Source: Candidatus Zixiibacteriota bacterium (GTDB lineage: Bacteria; Zixibacteria; MSB-5A5; WJJR01). Taken from it: 32,351 nucleotides of DNA. The first letter of the stretch is position 1. Each line of letters begins with the position of its first letter. Shown here one piece after another: positions 8,300-16,516 of the stretch. The notes beneath the pieces are model-generated. The model was not told where the DNA came from, made no database searches, and saw nothing but the letters and a program-made list of their open reading frames with translations. Location: the NCBI GenBank assembly GCA_016199865.1, contig JACQFV010000078.1, positions 1 through 32,351 on the forward strand, read 5' to 3'. The translations under genes and the position numbers were made by a program.

Positions 8300-9202
8300 G
8301 TGTACCTGGGAATGGGCTCCATCCGGGGTCTCCAGAGGGCATGCCGCGAGTCCGACGGGCTCGTAATTTGGTTCGCGGGTCGGCATGCCGCCCCCGCGAT
8401 GGTGTCTGCACGTTGGCATCGTCGGCCAGTCGCCGTCGTCGTCGGCGGTTATGAAGTCGCGTGGGTGCCGGAGATCGAATATGGAATTCCGCCGCGTTCG
8501 CTCCGGGAACGAACCGTGCGAGCCATCCTATCAACGGCTGATCTGCTTCTTCCGGTTTCCGAACATACTCTGTATGAGATGAGAACACGTTTCCCGCAGG
8601 TGAACCAGAGAACGCAGCGAATCTACAACGGGGTCGACACGGCCTCTTTTCAAACCGATCCGTCTGCGGTGAGAGGGGGAGTTCTCTGTGTGGGTACCAT
8701 CAATCGCGAGACCGTGAACAAGAAGGGCTGGCAGCTGTTCTGGAATACAGCGGCTCTCTTACCCCACGTACCATTCATCGCGGTAGGTCGTGCGCCCGAC
8801 GCTGTCGGTGGCGGGATGATCGCACGGCGGCCACCTAATCTGACGTGGCTAGGTGAATTGACCGGAGAGTCGCTACGCCGCCAATTCCAGACGGCAAGAG
8901 TTTATTTTCAGGGATCGGCGCACGAGAGTTTCGGTGTTGCCTTAGCCGAGGCGATGGCCTGCGGATGCATACCCGTCGTGTCCCGTCGCGGGGCCTTGCC
9001 GGAGGTGGCTGGAGAGGCCGCTTTCTACATAGACGCCCTCACGGCGGAGTCGGCGCAGGCGGCCGTGCGGGAAGCGCTACTGGCACCGGAGAGCCGTCGC
9101 TTGGCAGCGCGGCAACGCATTGTCGAGAATTTCGACATCGGGCGGAGACGCACTGAGCTGACGGATGCCTTGCACGAAATGCTCCAATCGGCGAGAAGGT
9201 GA
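8300..9202 (+). CDS. GT4-type glycosyltransferase, N-terminally truncated
   Basis: The 300-residue frame begins at a GTG inside what should be the middle of the N-terminal domain (VYLGMGSIRGLQRACRESDGLVIWFAGRHAAPAM). It then shows a near-complete GT-B enzyme: VVVGGYEVAWVPEIEYG, LLLPVSEHTLYEMR, IYNGVDTASF, GVLCVGTINRETVNKKGWQLF, and the donor-site block YFQGSAHESFGVALAEAMACGCIPVVSRRGALPEVAGEAAF. The last block carries the E-x7-E-type motif of GT4 enzymes. The catalytic half is intact but the first strand of the fold lies in another frame upstream, so the gene is probably inactive or misassembled. The start at 8300 is only the first possible codon, not a supported one; a TAA closes this frame at 8285. 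Confidence 0.7.
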   Translation: MYLGMGSIRGLQRACRESDGLVIWFAGRHAAPAMVSARWHRRPVAVVVGGYEVAWVPEIEYGIPPRSLRERTVRAILSTADLLLPVSEHTLYEMRTRFPQVNQRTQRIYNGVDTASFQTDPSAVRGGVLCVGTINRETVNKKGWQLFWNTAALLPHVPFIAVGRAPDAVGGGMIARRPPNLTWLGELTGESLRRQFQTARVYFQGSAHESFGVALAEAMACGCIPVVSRRGALPEVAGEAAFYIDALTAESAQAAVREALLAPESRRLAARQRIVENFDIGRRRTELTDALHEMLQSARR

Positions 9203-9448
9203 CCCCGCCGCCAGGCCACCTGTCCATCCAGAGCCGTCTTCAAGTACTTTGATGAGGGAGAGAGGACTCCGCCTCTCGTTTTTCACCCGCGCCGGGGAGC
9301 CCCGGGCCGTATCATTGTTGCCTCGTTTGATCCCCTCACCCAATTGCCGTTGGTCACCGCACACGAGCTGACACCCGGTGCAATTGCGCTGGCTGCCGGC
9401 GTGGCATTGGGCTATCATGGGCAGGGGGTGTTGTGGTGCGTCGACTGA
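9203..9448 (+). pseudogene. Unassigned open frame without start codon, possible gene remnant
   Basis: Directly after the TGA of the glycosyltransferase and in the same frame, about 81 codons remain open to a TGA at 9446-9448. The peptide looks protein-like: PGRIIVASFDPLTQLPLVTAHELTPGAIALAAGVALGYHGQ. There is no ATG or GTG in its first half, so it cannot stand alone as a normal gene. Its stop overlaps ATG 9448 of the next gene as TGATG, an arrangement expected for the end of a translated gene. I do not recognise the family. It may be the 3' end of a deleted gene, or a chance open frame in GC-rich DNA. No other gene fits this 230-base gap. Confidence 0.3.
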
Positions 9449-11778
9449 TGAACTCCGTAACGCATTGGCTGGGGCGATGGCGTTGGGCCGTCTGGGATTT
9501 GGCGGCCCTGCAAGGCGCGTTCGCCGTGGCTTTATGGTCTCACTTCCACGGCGCTCAGCCCAGTTCGGGGTGGCCCATGGCGCCTGGGGACTATGTTGGG
9601 CCCGCGGGCTGGATGGCGATTGGGTGGCTCTTCCTGTTCGCGGCCTTTGGACTTTACCGCAAGGAGGGATTTGCGTCACGCACGGCGGAGCTGAGTCGGG
9701 TATTCCATGCCGTGACATTTGGCGTGTTGCTCCTGGCCGTGGTTACATTCGACCCGGCCAAGCCCTTCACCGACTCACGAACCACCTTGGTGGGTTATTG
9801 GGCGGCGCTGCTTCTGCTTCTGGGAGGCGGTAGGCTGCTTCCCGCCCTTCAGGCCGATGCCGGAGGCCGCCGCGACGGCGGAGTCATCAACCCGCGCCGG
9901 CTCGCCATCCTTGCGGCGGACGGGATCGCCGTCCTCGCCTCGTACTACATGGCCTTCTGGCTGCGGTTCGATGGGCACATCCCCGCCGATGCCTGGGCCG
10001 CCTTCTGGAACATGCTGCCTTTGGTATTCCTGATCCGTGTGGCCTCGTTCACCTATTTCCGACTGTATTCCGGTGTGTGGCGCTACGCGTCAGTGAATGA
10101 TCTGCTGTCGATTCTCAAAGCCGCCTCTGTTGGCACGACGCTGTTGGTTCTGCCCGTGTTCTTCTTCGGTGTCCCCGGGTATCCCCGTTCGGTTTTCATC
10201 ATCGACTGGTTCCTGATCGTGACCTTCTTGGGTGGATTGAGGTTTGCCTTGAGGGTGCTGCGCGAGTCGACGCCGCGATTTCTGCGTCGGGGGCGACGGA
10301 TCCTGATCGTGGGAGCGGGAGACGCCGGGGAAATGCTGGTGCGTGAACTGGGGAAGGATCCGAGCGGGCCTCTCGTGCCGGTGGCGTTTGTCGACTCCGA
10401 TCCGCAAAAGCACGGCGCCCGTCTCCACGGAATTCCCGTGGTGGGCGGCCTGGACTCCGTGGGAGCAGCGGTGAAACGCCACCGCGTCGCGGAGATTCTG
10501 ATCGCCATCCCCTCGGCCACAGGCGAACAGATGCGAACGATCGTGGCCGCCTGCTGCCGGGCCGGCGTGCCTTTCAAGACCGCGCCGTCGTTGCGCGAGA
10601 TCATCGACGGACAATTGAGCGTACGGCAGGCGCGCGATGTCAAAGTCGAGGACATCCTGCGCCGTCCGCCGGTCGACGCCCATCCCGAAGCGGTCGCCCG
10701 CTGGCTCGCCGGACGGCGGGTGATGGTCACCGGAGGCGCGGGATCGATCGGCGCCGAGCTCGTGCGTCGGATCGTTCGTTTTGAGCCCTCCGTTGTCTAT
10801 CTGGTCGACCGGGCGGAAAATCCGTTGCACGACTTATTGGACGAACTCTCGCGCACGCCGACGGGCGCGCCCGTCGAGGGAGTGCTGGTCGATATCTGCG
10901 ATCGTAACCGATTTCATGCGCTGTTCGCGCAACGGGTCCCGGATGTCATCTTCCATGCGGCCGCCTACAAGCAGGTGCCGCTGTCGGAGGAATACCCCGA
11001 TGCCGCCGTGATCAACAACGTCGGCGGCTCGCGCTATCTCATGGATTGGTCGCTGGAACGGGGCGTCGAGACGTTCATCAATATCTCCACCGACAAGGCC
11101 GTGCGGCCCTGCAGCGTCATGGGGGCCACCAAACGGATCACCGAGATTCTGGCAATGCGCCGCGCCGCTGAGTTTCAGACGAAATTCGTCAGCGTGCGGT
11201 TCGGCAACGTCCTGGGGACCGATGGTTCGGTGGTCCCGTTGTTCGAGCGGCAGATCCGTGCCGGTGGTCCCGTCACCGTCACCCACCGTGACATGACACG
11301 GTACTTCATGACCGCCGGCGAGGCGGCCATCCTGGTGCTGCATGCGGCCGCCATCGGCGACAATGGACAACTGCTGGTCCTCGACATGGGCGAGCCGATC
11401 CGCGTCTACGATCTGGCGCGCGACCTGATTCTGCTGTCGGGTCTTCGTCCCGACGTTGATATCCCCATCGAATTCATCGGGCTGCGTCCGGGTGAGCGCC
11501 TCACCGAGGATTTCTTCGAGCCGGACGTCATCCCCCGGCGATCCGGGCATGAACGGATCTGGATCGTCGATGCCGTCGACGACGCCGACGGCGACTTTGA
11601 ATCGCGCGTCACCGAGCTTCTATCCGTCGCCCGCACCGGCGATCAACCGGGAACGCTAGAGATGCTGCAGAAGATTGTGCCACGCTACAAGGCGTCGGCC
11701 ATCGCGCCGAAAAACGGCCGCGCGACCGGGCGCACCGAATCAAAGACGCCCAAGCAAGATCTGATTCCCAAGGCATGA
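9433..11778 (+). CDS. WbpM/CapD-type membrane nucleotide-sugar 4,6-dehydratase with doubled membrane module
   Basis: The 781-residue protein ends in a classical large FlaA1/CapD enzyme. A Rossmann domain starts at about 290 (RRILIVGAGDAGEMLVREL). It is followed by an extended SDR domain with VTGGAGSIG at about 432-440, HAAAYKQVPLSEEYP, NISTDKAVRP, and VMGATKR. S552, M563 and K567 form the Ser-Met-Lys triad described for WbpM in place of Ser-Tyr-Lys. This class dehydrates UDP-HexNAc to the 4-keto-6-deoxy sugar at the membrane. Two consecutive multi-helix modules precede it, each closing with a LYR or LYSGVWRY-like motif. The usual protein has one, explaining the extra length over approximately 620-660 residues. 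GTG 9433 lies behind AGGGGG; ATG 9448 is an equally possible start. Confidence 0.88.
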   Translation: MVRRLMNSVTHWLGRWRWAVWDLAALQGAFAVALWSHFHGAQPSSGWPMAPGDYVGPAGWMAIGWLFLFAAFGLYRKEGFASRTAELSRVFHAVTFGVLLLAVVTFDPAKPFTDSRTTLVGYWAALLLLLGGGRLLPALQADAGGRRDGGVINPRRLAILAADGIAVLASYYMAFWLRFDGHIPADAWAAFWNMLPLVFLIRVASFTYFRLYSGVWRYASVNDLLSILKAASVGTTLLVLPVFFFGVPGYPRSVFIIDWFLIVTFLGGLRFALRVLRESTPRFLRRGRRILIVGAGDAGEMLVRELGKDPSGPLVPVAFVDSDPQKHGARLHGIPVVGGLDSVGAAVKRHRVAEILIAIPSATGEQMRTIVAACCRAGVPFKTAPSLREIIDGQLSVRQARDVKVEDILRRPPVDAHPEAVARWLAGRRVMVTGGAGSIGAELVRRIVRFEPSVVYLVDRAENPLHDLLDELSRTPTGAPVEGVLVDICDRNRFHALFAQRVPDVIFHAAAYKQVPLSEEYPDAAVINNVGGSRYLMDWSLERGVETFINISTDKAVRPCSVMGATKRITEILAMRRAAEFQTKFVSVRFGNVLGTDGSVVPLFERQIRAGGPVTVTHRDMTRYFMTAGEAAILVLHAAAIGDNGQLLVLDMGEPIRVYDLARDLILLSGLRPDVDIPIEFIGLRPGERLTEDFFEPDVIPRRSGHERIWIVDAVDDADGDFESRVTELLSVARTGDQPGTLEMLQKIVPRYKASAIAPKNGRATGRTESKTPKQDLIPKA

Positions 11779-11844
11779 TTCCCATTCCTGCTGAGATGAG
11801 TCCGTGTCCCCGCCCGGCGATCCAGGCCCGTGTGTTGTGCGACC

Positions 11845-13110
11845 ATGCTTGATCTGAAGTTCATCCGCGAGAATCCCGATCTGGTCCGGCGCGCCATCCG
11901 TGACAAGAAGGCGCCGGACCATCTGGATGAACTCTTGGGCCTCGACTCACGCCGCCGCGCCGTGATTGGGGAAGCCGAAGCGCTCAAGCACGAACGCAAC
12001 GTGGTTTCTCAGCAGATCGCCGACGCCAAGAAGGCCGGTCGGGAGGCGGCCGATGCGATCGTCGCCATGCGGGCTGTCTCCGAACGTGCCCAGTCTCTCG
12101 ATATTCAACTGCGCGAGATCGAAGAGCAGATTCTCCATTGGCAGCTGCGCATTCCCAACGTGCCCCATCCCGACTGTCCGGTCGGCGACGAATCACAGAA
12201 CCGTGAAGTGCGGTCATGGGGGAGAAAACCCGCGCTGGCATTCACTCCGGCGCCCCATTGGGAATTGGGCCAGAAACTCGGCATCTATGATGGCGTCGCC
12301 GGAACCACTGTTGCCGGGTCCGGATTTTTTGTGCTCCGTGGCGCCGGCGCTCGCATGCAGCGGGCCCTGATCAATTTCATGATCGAGCGCCACGTGGCCA
12401 ACGAGTACGTTGAGCACCGTCTCCCGTATCTGGTCACCGCCAAGACCATGCAGGGAACCGGGCAGCTGCCCAAGTTGGCCGAGGACATGTACCACATCGA
12501 ATCGGATGATCTGTGGTTGATTCCCACCGCCGAAGTTCCCCTGACGAATTTGCGCGCCGGGTCGGTCCTGCCGGCCGGGTCGCTGCCTTTGCGGTCCGTT
12601 GCCTACACGCCCTGCTTCCGCCGCGAGGCCGGCGCCGCGGGCAAGGACACGCGCGGTATGATGCGGGTGCACCAATTCGACAAGGTGGAACTGGTCAAAA
12701 TCGTCGAACCGGAAACCGCCGAATCGGAACTGGAGACCCTGACCGCCGATGCGGAGGCGATCCTCCAGGCGCTGGAGCTTCCCTATCGGGTCCGCCTCCT
12801 GGCCACCGGTGATCTGTCATTCGCCGGCGCCAAATGCTACGATCTCGAAGTCTACGCCACCGGGGTCGACGCATGGCTGGAGGTTTCCTCCTGCTCGATG
12901 TTCACCGATTTTCAGTCGCGGCGCATGGACCTGCGTGTCCGGCCCAAAGACGGCGGCAAGCCCTATCACCCGCACACGCTCAATGGCTCCGCCCTGGCGT
13001 TGCCCCGCACCATGATCGCCATCTGGGAGAATTATCAGACGGACAAGGGATCGATCCGCGTTCCGGAAGTCCTCATCCCATACATGGGCGGGCTTGAGGA
13101 GATCGCCTGA
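11845..13110 (+). CDS. serS: Seryl-tRNA synthetase
   Basis: Class II synthetase charging tRNA-Ser (and tRNA-Sec where present) in the cytoplasm. ATG 11845 gives the standard N-terminus MLDLKFIRENPDLVRRAI and 421 residues, the usual length; the tracked start at 11830 only adds five residues. Residues about 30-105 form the two-helix antiparallel coiled-coil arm that grips the tRNA long variable arm. The catalytic part has LIPTAEVPLTNLRAG, motif 2 in TPCFRREAGAAGKDTRGMMRVHQFDKVELV, and motif 3 in LNGSALALPRTMIAIWENYQ. It lies 66 bases after the polysaccharide locus and marks the switch to housekeeping genes. Confidence 0.98.
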   Translation: MLDLKFIRENPDLVRRAIRDKKAPDHLDELLGLDSRRRAVIGEAEALKHERNVVSQQIADAKKAGREAADAIVAMRAVSERAQSLDIQLREIEEQILHWQLRIPNVPHPDCPVGDESQNREVRSWGRKPALAFTPAPHWELGQKLGIYDGVAGTTVAGSGFFVLRGAGARMQRALINFMIERHVANEYVEHRLPYLVTAKTMQGTGQLPKLAEDMYHIESDDLWLIPTAEVPLTNLRAGSVLPAGSLPLRSVAYTPCFRREAGAAGKDTRGMMRVHQFDKVELVKIVEPETAESELETLTADAEAILQALELPYRVRLLATGDLSFAGAKCYDLEVYATGVDAWLEVSSCSMFTDFQSRRMDLRVRPKDGGKPYHPHTLNGSALALPRTMIAIWENYQTDKGSIRVPEVLIPYMGGLEEIA

Positions 13111-13185
13111 TCCCGTTCATGGAATGATCTCTTCGGGGCCCGGGTTGTGTGACCGCGCCGCTTGGATCTCCGATAATCGGGTATC

Positions 13186-14466
13186 ATGAAACGTCGCCTG
13201 CGGCGCATCCTCCATGACCGGGCCGGATACACCGGCCTGCCTTTGGCATTCAAAGGGGTGCTGATCCTCGGCATGGCAACGATTGCCGGGGTTCTAATTT
13301 ATTCCACGCATGCGCTCGTCAGTGAACTGAAGAAATCGGAGGGGCGGCTGGCCAAGGCGTACGCTGGACACTGGAAACGGGCCGCCGAATCCACCGACCC
13401 CAGCGAGATCGGCTACCTGTTCGATCAGATCATTCTCCGCAGCGACTTTCCCATCGTTGTGGCCGACCCGCAGGGTCAGCCCCTGTATTGGCGCGGCCTG
13501 CCCGACATTGATGACCACGACACCACCGCCACAACCCGTCATCGCATCCTCCAAATGATGGACCGGATGGGGAAGGACTATCCGCCGGAGGAAATCACCT
13601 ACAACGGCCAGACGCTCTACCGGCTGCACTACGGGAATTTCCAGCTGGTCAATGCCCTGCGCCGCCTGCCATACATCGGCGTCGCCGTCATGGTGCTGTT
13701 TCTATTCATCGCCTATGTCGGATTCCGCAACATCAAGCGCGCCGAGCAACGTTACATCTGGGTGGGGATGGCCAAGGAAACCGCGCATCAACTCGGCACA
13801 CCGCTCATGTCGCTCTTGGGCTGGTTGGAGCGTCTGGAGAGCATCTCTGCGCCCGATGGGAAGGGTCTTGCGCCGACCTCTGGCTCCGAACTGGGGCAAA
13901 TTGCTGTGGCCATGCGCGCCGACGTTGTCCGGCTCAATCGGGTGGCGCAGCGCTTCAGTCAGATTGGATCGGAACCGGACCGCAAGGTCCAGCCCCTTGA
14001 GCCGGTGGTGCGCGAGGTGGCCGCCTATTTCCGCGCCCGTCTGCCGCATCAGGGTAAAGGCGTGGCCATCATCGAAGAATACGCGCCGACCGAATCGGTT
14101 CCCATCAACGCCGAATTGATCGCTTGGGTGCTGGAAAATCTCATCAAGAATGCCTTGGAGGCGGTTGATCCCAAGTCTGGCCGAATCGAGATTGCCCTCA
14201 CGCCCAGTTCGGAAGGTGGCGTCCAGATCAGCGTCTCCGACAACGGACGGGGGATGACGATCCGGGAACAGCGCAAGATTTTCCATGCCGGCTTCACCAC
14301 GAAAAAACGTGGCTGGGGGCTGGGATTGACTCTGGCGCGGCGGATCGTTATGGAGTATCACGGCGGCGATCTGTATCTGGACTCGTCCATTCCCCACGAG
14401 GCCACACGATTTATTCTCCTGTTGCCGGGCAATTCCGGTAAAATGCCGGCGACGCCGCGACCATAA
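13186..14466 (+). CDS. Membrane sensor histidine kinase, PorY-like
   Basis: The 426-residue kinase has two membrane helices, about 23-41 (KGVLILGMATIAGVLIYS) and 162-180 (PYIGVAVMVLFLFIAYVGF), bracketing a periplasmic sensor region of about 120 residues. The dimerisation and phosphoacceptor helix reads WVGMAKETAHQLGTPLMSLLGWLERLE with His201. The ATP-binding domain has the N box LENLIKNALEAV, the G1 box SDNGRGM, and the G2 box RGWGLGLTLARRIVMEYHGG. The AHQLGTP form of the H box is one I associate with Bacteroidetes kinases. The REC-PglZ regulator starts 12 bases downstream, making it the obvious phosphotransfer partner. The stimulus is unknown. It is close to PorY in layout, but orthology is not proven by eye. 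Confidence 0.9.
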   Translation: MKRRLRRILHDRAGYTGLPLAFKGVLILGMATIAGVLIYSTHALVSELKKSEGRLAKAYAGHWKRAAESTDPSEIGYLFDQIILRSDFPIVVADPQGQPLYWRGLPDIDDHDTTATTRHRILQMMDRMGKDYPPEEITYNGQTLYRLHYGNFQLVNALRRLPYIGVAVMVLFLFIAYVGFRNIKRAEQRYIWVGMAKETAHQLGTPLMSLLGWLERLESISAPDGKGLAPTSGSELGQIAVAMRADVVRLNRVAQRFSQIGSEPDRKVQPLEPVVREVAAYFRARLPHQGKGVAIIEEYAPTESVPINAELIAWVLENLIKNALEAVDPKSGRIEIALTPSSEGGVQISVSDNGRGMTIREQRKIFHAGFTTKKRGWGLGLTLARRIVMEYHGGDLYLDSSIPHEATRFILLLPGNSGKMPATPRP

Positions 14467-14478
14467 AGAGGGGAGTCC

Positions 14479-16050
14479 ATGGCTGCCACGGTCAAACACG
14501 TTCTCTGGGTCGACGACGAGATCGACATGCTGGCCTCGCATTTCCTGCTGTTGCGGGAACGCGGCTACGAGGTGACCGGCGCCCACTCGGGCGATGATGC
14601 CTTGGAATACATCCAGAAGCGGCGATTCGATTTGGTCCTCCTGGATGAGCATATGCCGGGCCGTGACGGCCTCTCGACTCTGGTGGAGATCAAGAAGCTC
14701 GATCCCAATCTGCCCGTGGTGATGGTGACCAAGAGTGAGGAAGAACACCTCATGGACGAGGCCTTGGGCAAGAAGATCGACGACTACCTGACCAAGCCGG
14801 TCAATCCCTCTCAGGTCATTTCCGTGGTCAAGAAGCACTTGGAGCGCCGGAAGATTCAGTCGGAACATCTGGCCCGGCAGTATGTCGAGGATTTCCGCCG
14901 CCTTCAGGAGACAACCACCGCCGAGCGGGATTGGCGCCATTGGCTTCAGGTTCATCAGACGATGTCGCGATGGGACGTGGAATTGGATCGCTTTACCAAT
15001 CTCGGCCTGGACGATACCCATCGCGAGCACAAACGGGAATTGAATGCCGAATTCGGACGCTGGGTCGAGCGGCAGTACCCGACCTGGCTGGTGGACCTGT
15101 CGGCGTCGGACCGTCCACCTTTGTCCATCGACATCGTGCCGCGCCACGTCGCGCCGCACTTGAAAGAAGGGCGGAAGCTGTATTTCTTCGTCATTGACTG
15201 CATGCGGCTGGATCACTGGTTGGGGATCGAACCGGAATTGGCGGAGTATTTTCAGATCGAGCGCGAGTATTACTATTCCATTCTTCCCTCCGCGACCCCG
15301 TTTTCGCGCAATGCCATTTTCTCCGGTCTGTTCGCCGATGAAATTCAACGACTCTATCCCGAACTGTGGCAGATCGGCGACAAGGACGAGTTTTCACGCA
15401 ATCGGCTGGAACGTCAACTCTTGGACCAGCAACTGGCCCGCCTCGGCGTGCGTCTTCCCGGCGAGGCCAAGTATGTCAAGGTTCTGGACATGAATGAGGG
15501 AGAGAATCTCGCCCGAAAGTTTTCATCCTACAAGAGCGCGCCGCTTCTGTCGGTCGTGTACAATTTCATCGATCATCTGTCGCACGGCCGCTCGGAGGAT
15601 GAAATCCTCCATGAACTGGCCGCCGACGAGGCCGCCTTCCGCGGATTGATGAAGACCTGGTTTGTCAACTCATCCTGGCTGAAAGTGCTGCGCAAGATCG
15701 CACGCGATCCCGCCGCCGTGGTGGTTGTGACCACCGACCATGGCAGCATCATGGGGACACGCGGCACCGTTGCGCATGGCCGCCGGGACACCTCCTCGAA
15801 TCTCCGGTACAAGTACGGGGACAACCTCAATGCCGATCCCAAAGAGGCCGTTCTCGTCACCGATCCCAAACTCTGGCGCCTGCCGCGCTTTACCCCGAGC
15901 ACAACTTATCTATTGGCGAAGGAGGACTTCTTCTTCGTCTATCCGACGAATTTCAATGAGTATCAGCGCAAGTTCGCCAACACCTTTCAGCATGGCGGCA
16001 TCTCGCTGCCTGAAATGGTCCTGCCCGTGGCAACGCTGACGCCGAAGTAG
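14479..16050 (+). CDS. porX: REC-PglZ response regulator, PorX-like
   Basis: The 523-residue protein starts with a receiver domain: VLWVDDEIDML with acidic D12/D13, phosphoacceptor D56 in LVLLDEHMPG, T84 in VMVTKS, and K107 in YLTKPVN. A helical linker (about 120-220) leads to a PglZ domain of the alkaline phosphatase superfamily. Candidate metal ligands are D240 (FFVIDCMRLDH), T273 (LPSATPFSRNAIFSG), D365/H366 (NFIDHLSH), D420/H421 (VVTTDHG) and H433 (VAHGRRD). This order matches PorX, the Porphyromonas regulator of type IX secretion, whose PglZ domain is reported to be a zinc-dependent phosphodiesterase on oligonucleotides. All key residues appear intact. It lacks a DNA-binding domain, so output would be enzymatic or by protein contact. 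An AAAGAGGGGAG ribosome site precedes the start. Confidence 0.9.
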   Translation: MAATVKHVLWVDDEIDMLASHFLLLRERGYEVTGAHSGDDALEYIQKRRFDLVLLDEHMPGRDGLSTLVEIKKLDPNLPVVMVTKSEEEHLMDEALGKKIDDYLTKPVNPSQVISVVKKHLERRKIQSEHLARQYVEDFRRLQETTTAERDWRHWLQVHQTMSRWDVELDRFTNLGLDDTHREHKRELNAEFGRWVERQYPTWLVDLSASDRPPLSIDIVPRHVAPHLKEGRKLYFFVIDCMRLDHWLGIEPELAEYFQIEREYYYSILPSATPFSRNAIFSGLFADEIQRLYPELWQIGDKDEFSRNRLERQLLDQQLARLGVRLPGEAKYVKVLDMNEGENLARKFSSYKSAPLLSVVYNFIDHLSHGRSEDEILHELAADEAAFRGLMKTWFVNSSWLKVLRKIARDPAAVVVVTTDHGSIMGTRGTVAHGRRDTSSNLRYKYGDNLNADPKEAVLVTDPKLWRLPRFTPSTTYLLAKEDFFFVYPTNFNEYQRKFANTFQHGGISLPEMVLPVATLTPK

Positions 16051-16069
16051 GATTGGCGGCGTCGCGATA

Positions 16070-16516
16070 ATGATCACATCCCTCTGCCATTCCGTCGCCG
16101 AAACCGAGGCGCTCGCCGTCGAATTCTCCCGAACTCTACAGTCGGGCGCCTGGGTTGGTCTGATCGGCCCGTTGGGCGCCGGAAAATCCGTGTTTGCACG
16201 TGCCGTGGGCCGGGCAGTGGGGGTCCGAGGCGAAATGCCCTCACCGACGTACACCTTGATGACCGTGCACACGGGACGTTGCCCGGTGTATCATATGGAT
16301 ATGTACCGGATTAGCTCGGACGCCGAGCTGGAATTCGCGGGCATCTTGCCGTATTTTTCCGGGCCGGGAATCTGCCTGGTCGAATGGGCCGAGCGGGTGC
16401 GATCGGCTTGGCCCCCGGCGGGATGGATCGTCACGATTGCGATCACGCGCGACAGCGATCGCAGCATCGAGATTGCACGGTTCGGTCCAGCAACCAATAG
16501 GCAGGACGGAACGTGA
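16070..16516 (+). CDS. tsaE: TsaE, ATPase of the tRNA t6A37 threonylcarbamoyl complex
   Basis: Small P-loop ATPase of 148 residues, normal for the family. The Walker A motif is GPLGAGKS at 33-40, followed by MPSPTYTLM and YHMDMYRI, both TsaE hallmarks, and CLVEWAERV near the C-terminus. It works with TsaB and TsaD to load threonylcarbamoyl onto A37 of ANN-decoding tRNAs. It begins 19 bases after the PorX-like gene and its stop overlaps the GTG of tsaB. No tsaD is visible in the window. Confidence 0.96.
   Translation: MITSLCHSVAETEALAVEFSRTLQSGAWVGLIGPLGAGKSVFARAVGRAVGVRGEMPSPTYTLMTVHTGRCPVYHMDMYRISSDAELEFAGILPYFSGPGICLVEWAERVRSAWPPAGWIVTIAITRDSDRSIEIARFGPATNRQDGT

Noticed and set aside
9378-9833. 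151-residue + strand ORF at the start of the dehydratase
   Set aside because: It overlaps the first membrane module of the dehydratase in another frame and is rich in Arg/Gly with no recognisable features.
13702-15348. 548-residue antisense ORF across the kinase and REC-PglZ genes
   Set aside because: The + strand genes here have complete, ordered domain motifs in both frames. The antisense product has no recognisable domain and is a frame left open by high GC content.
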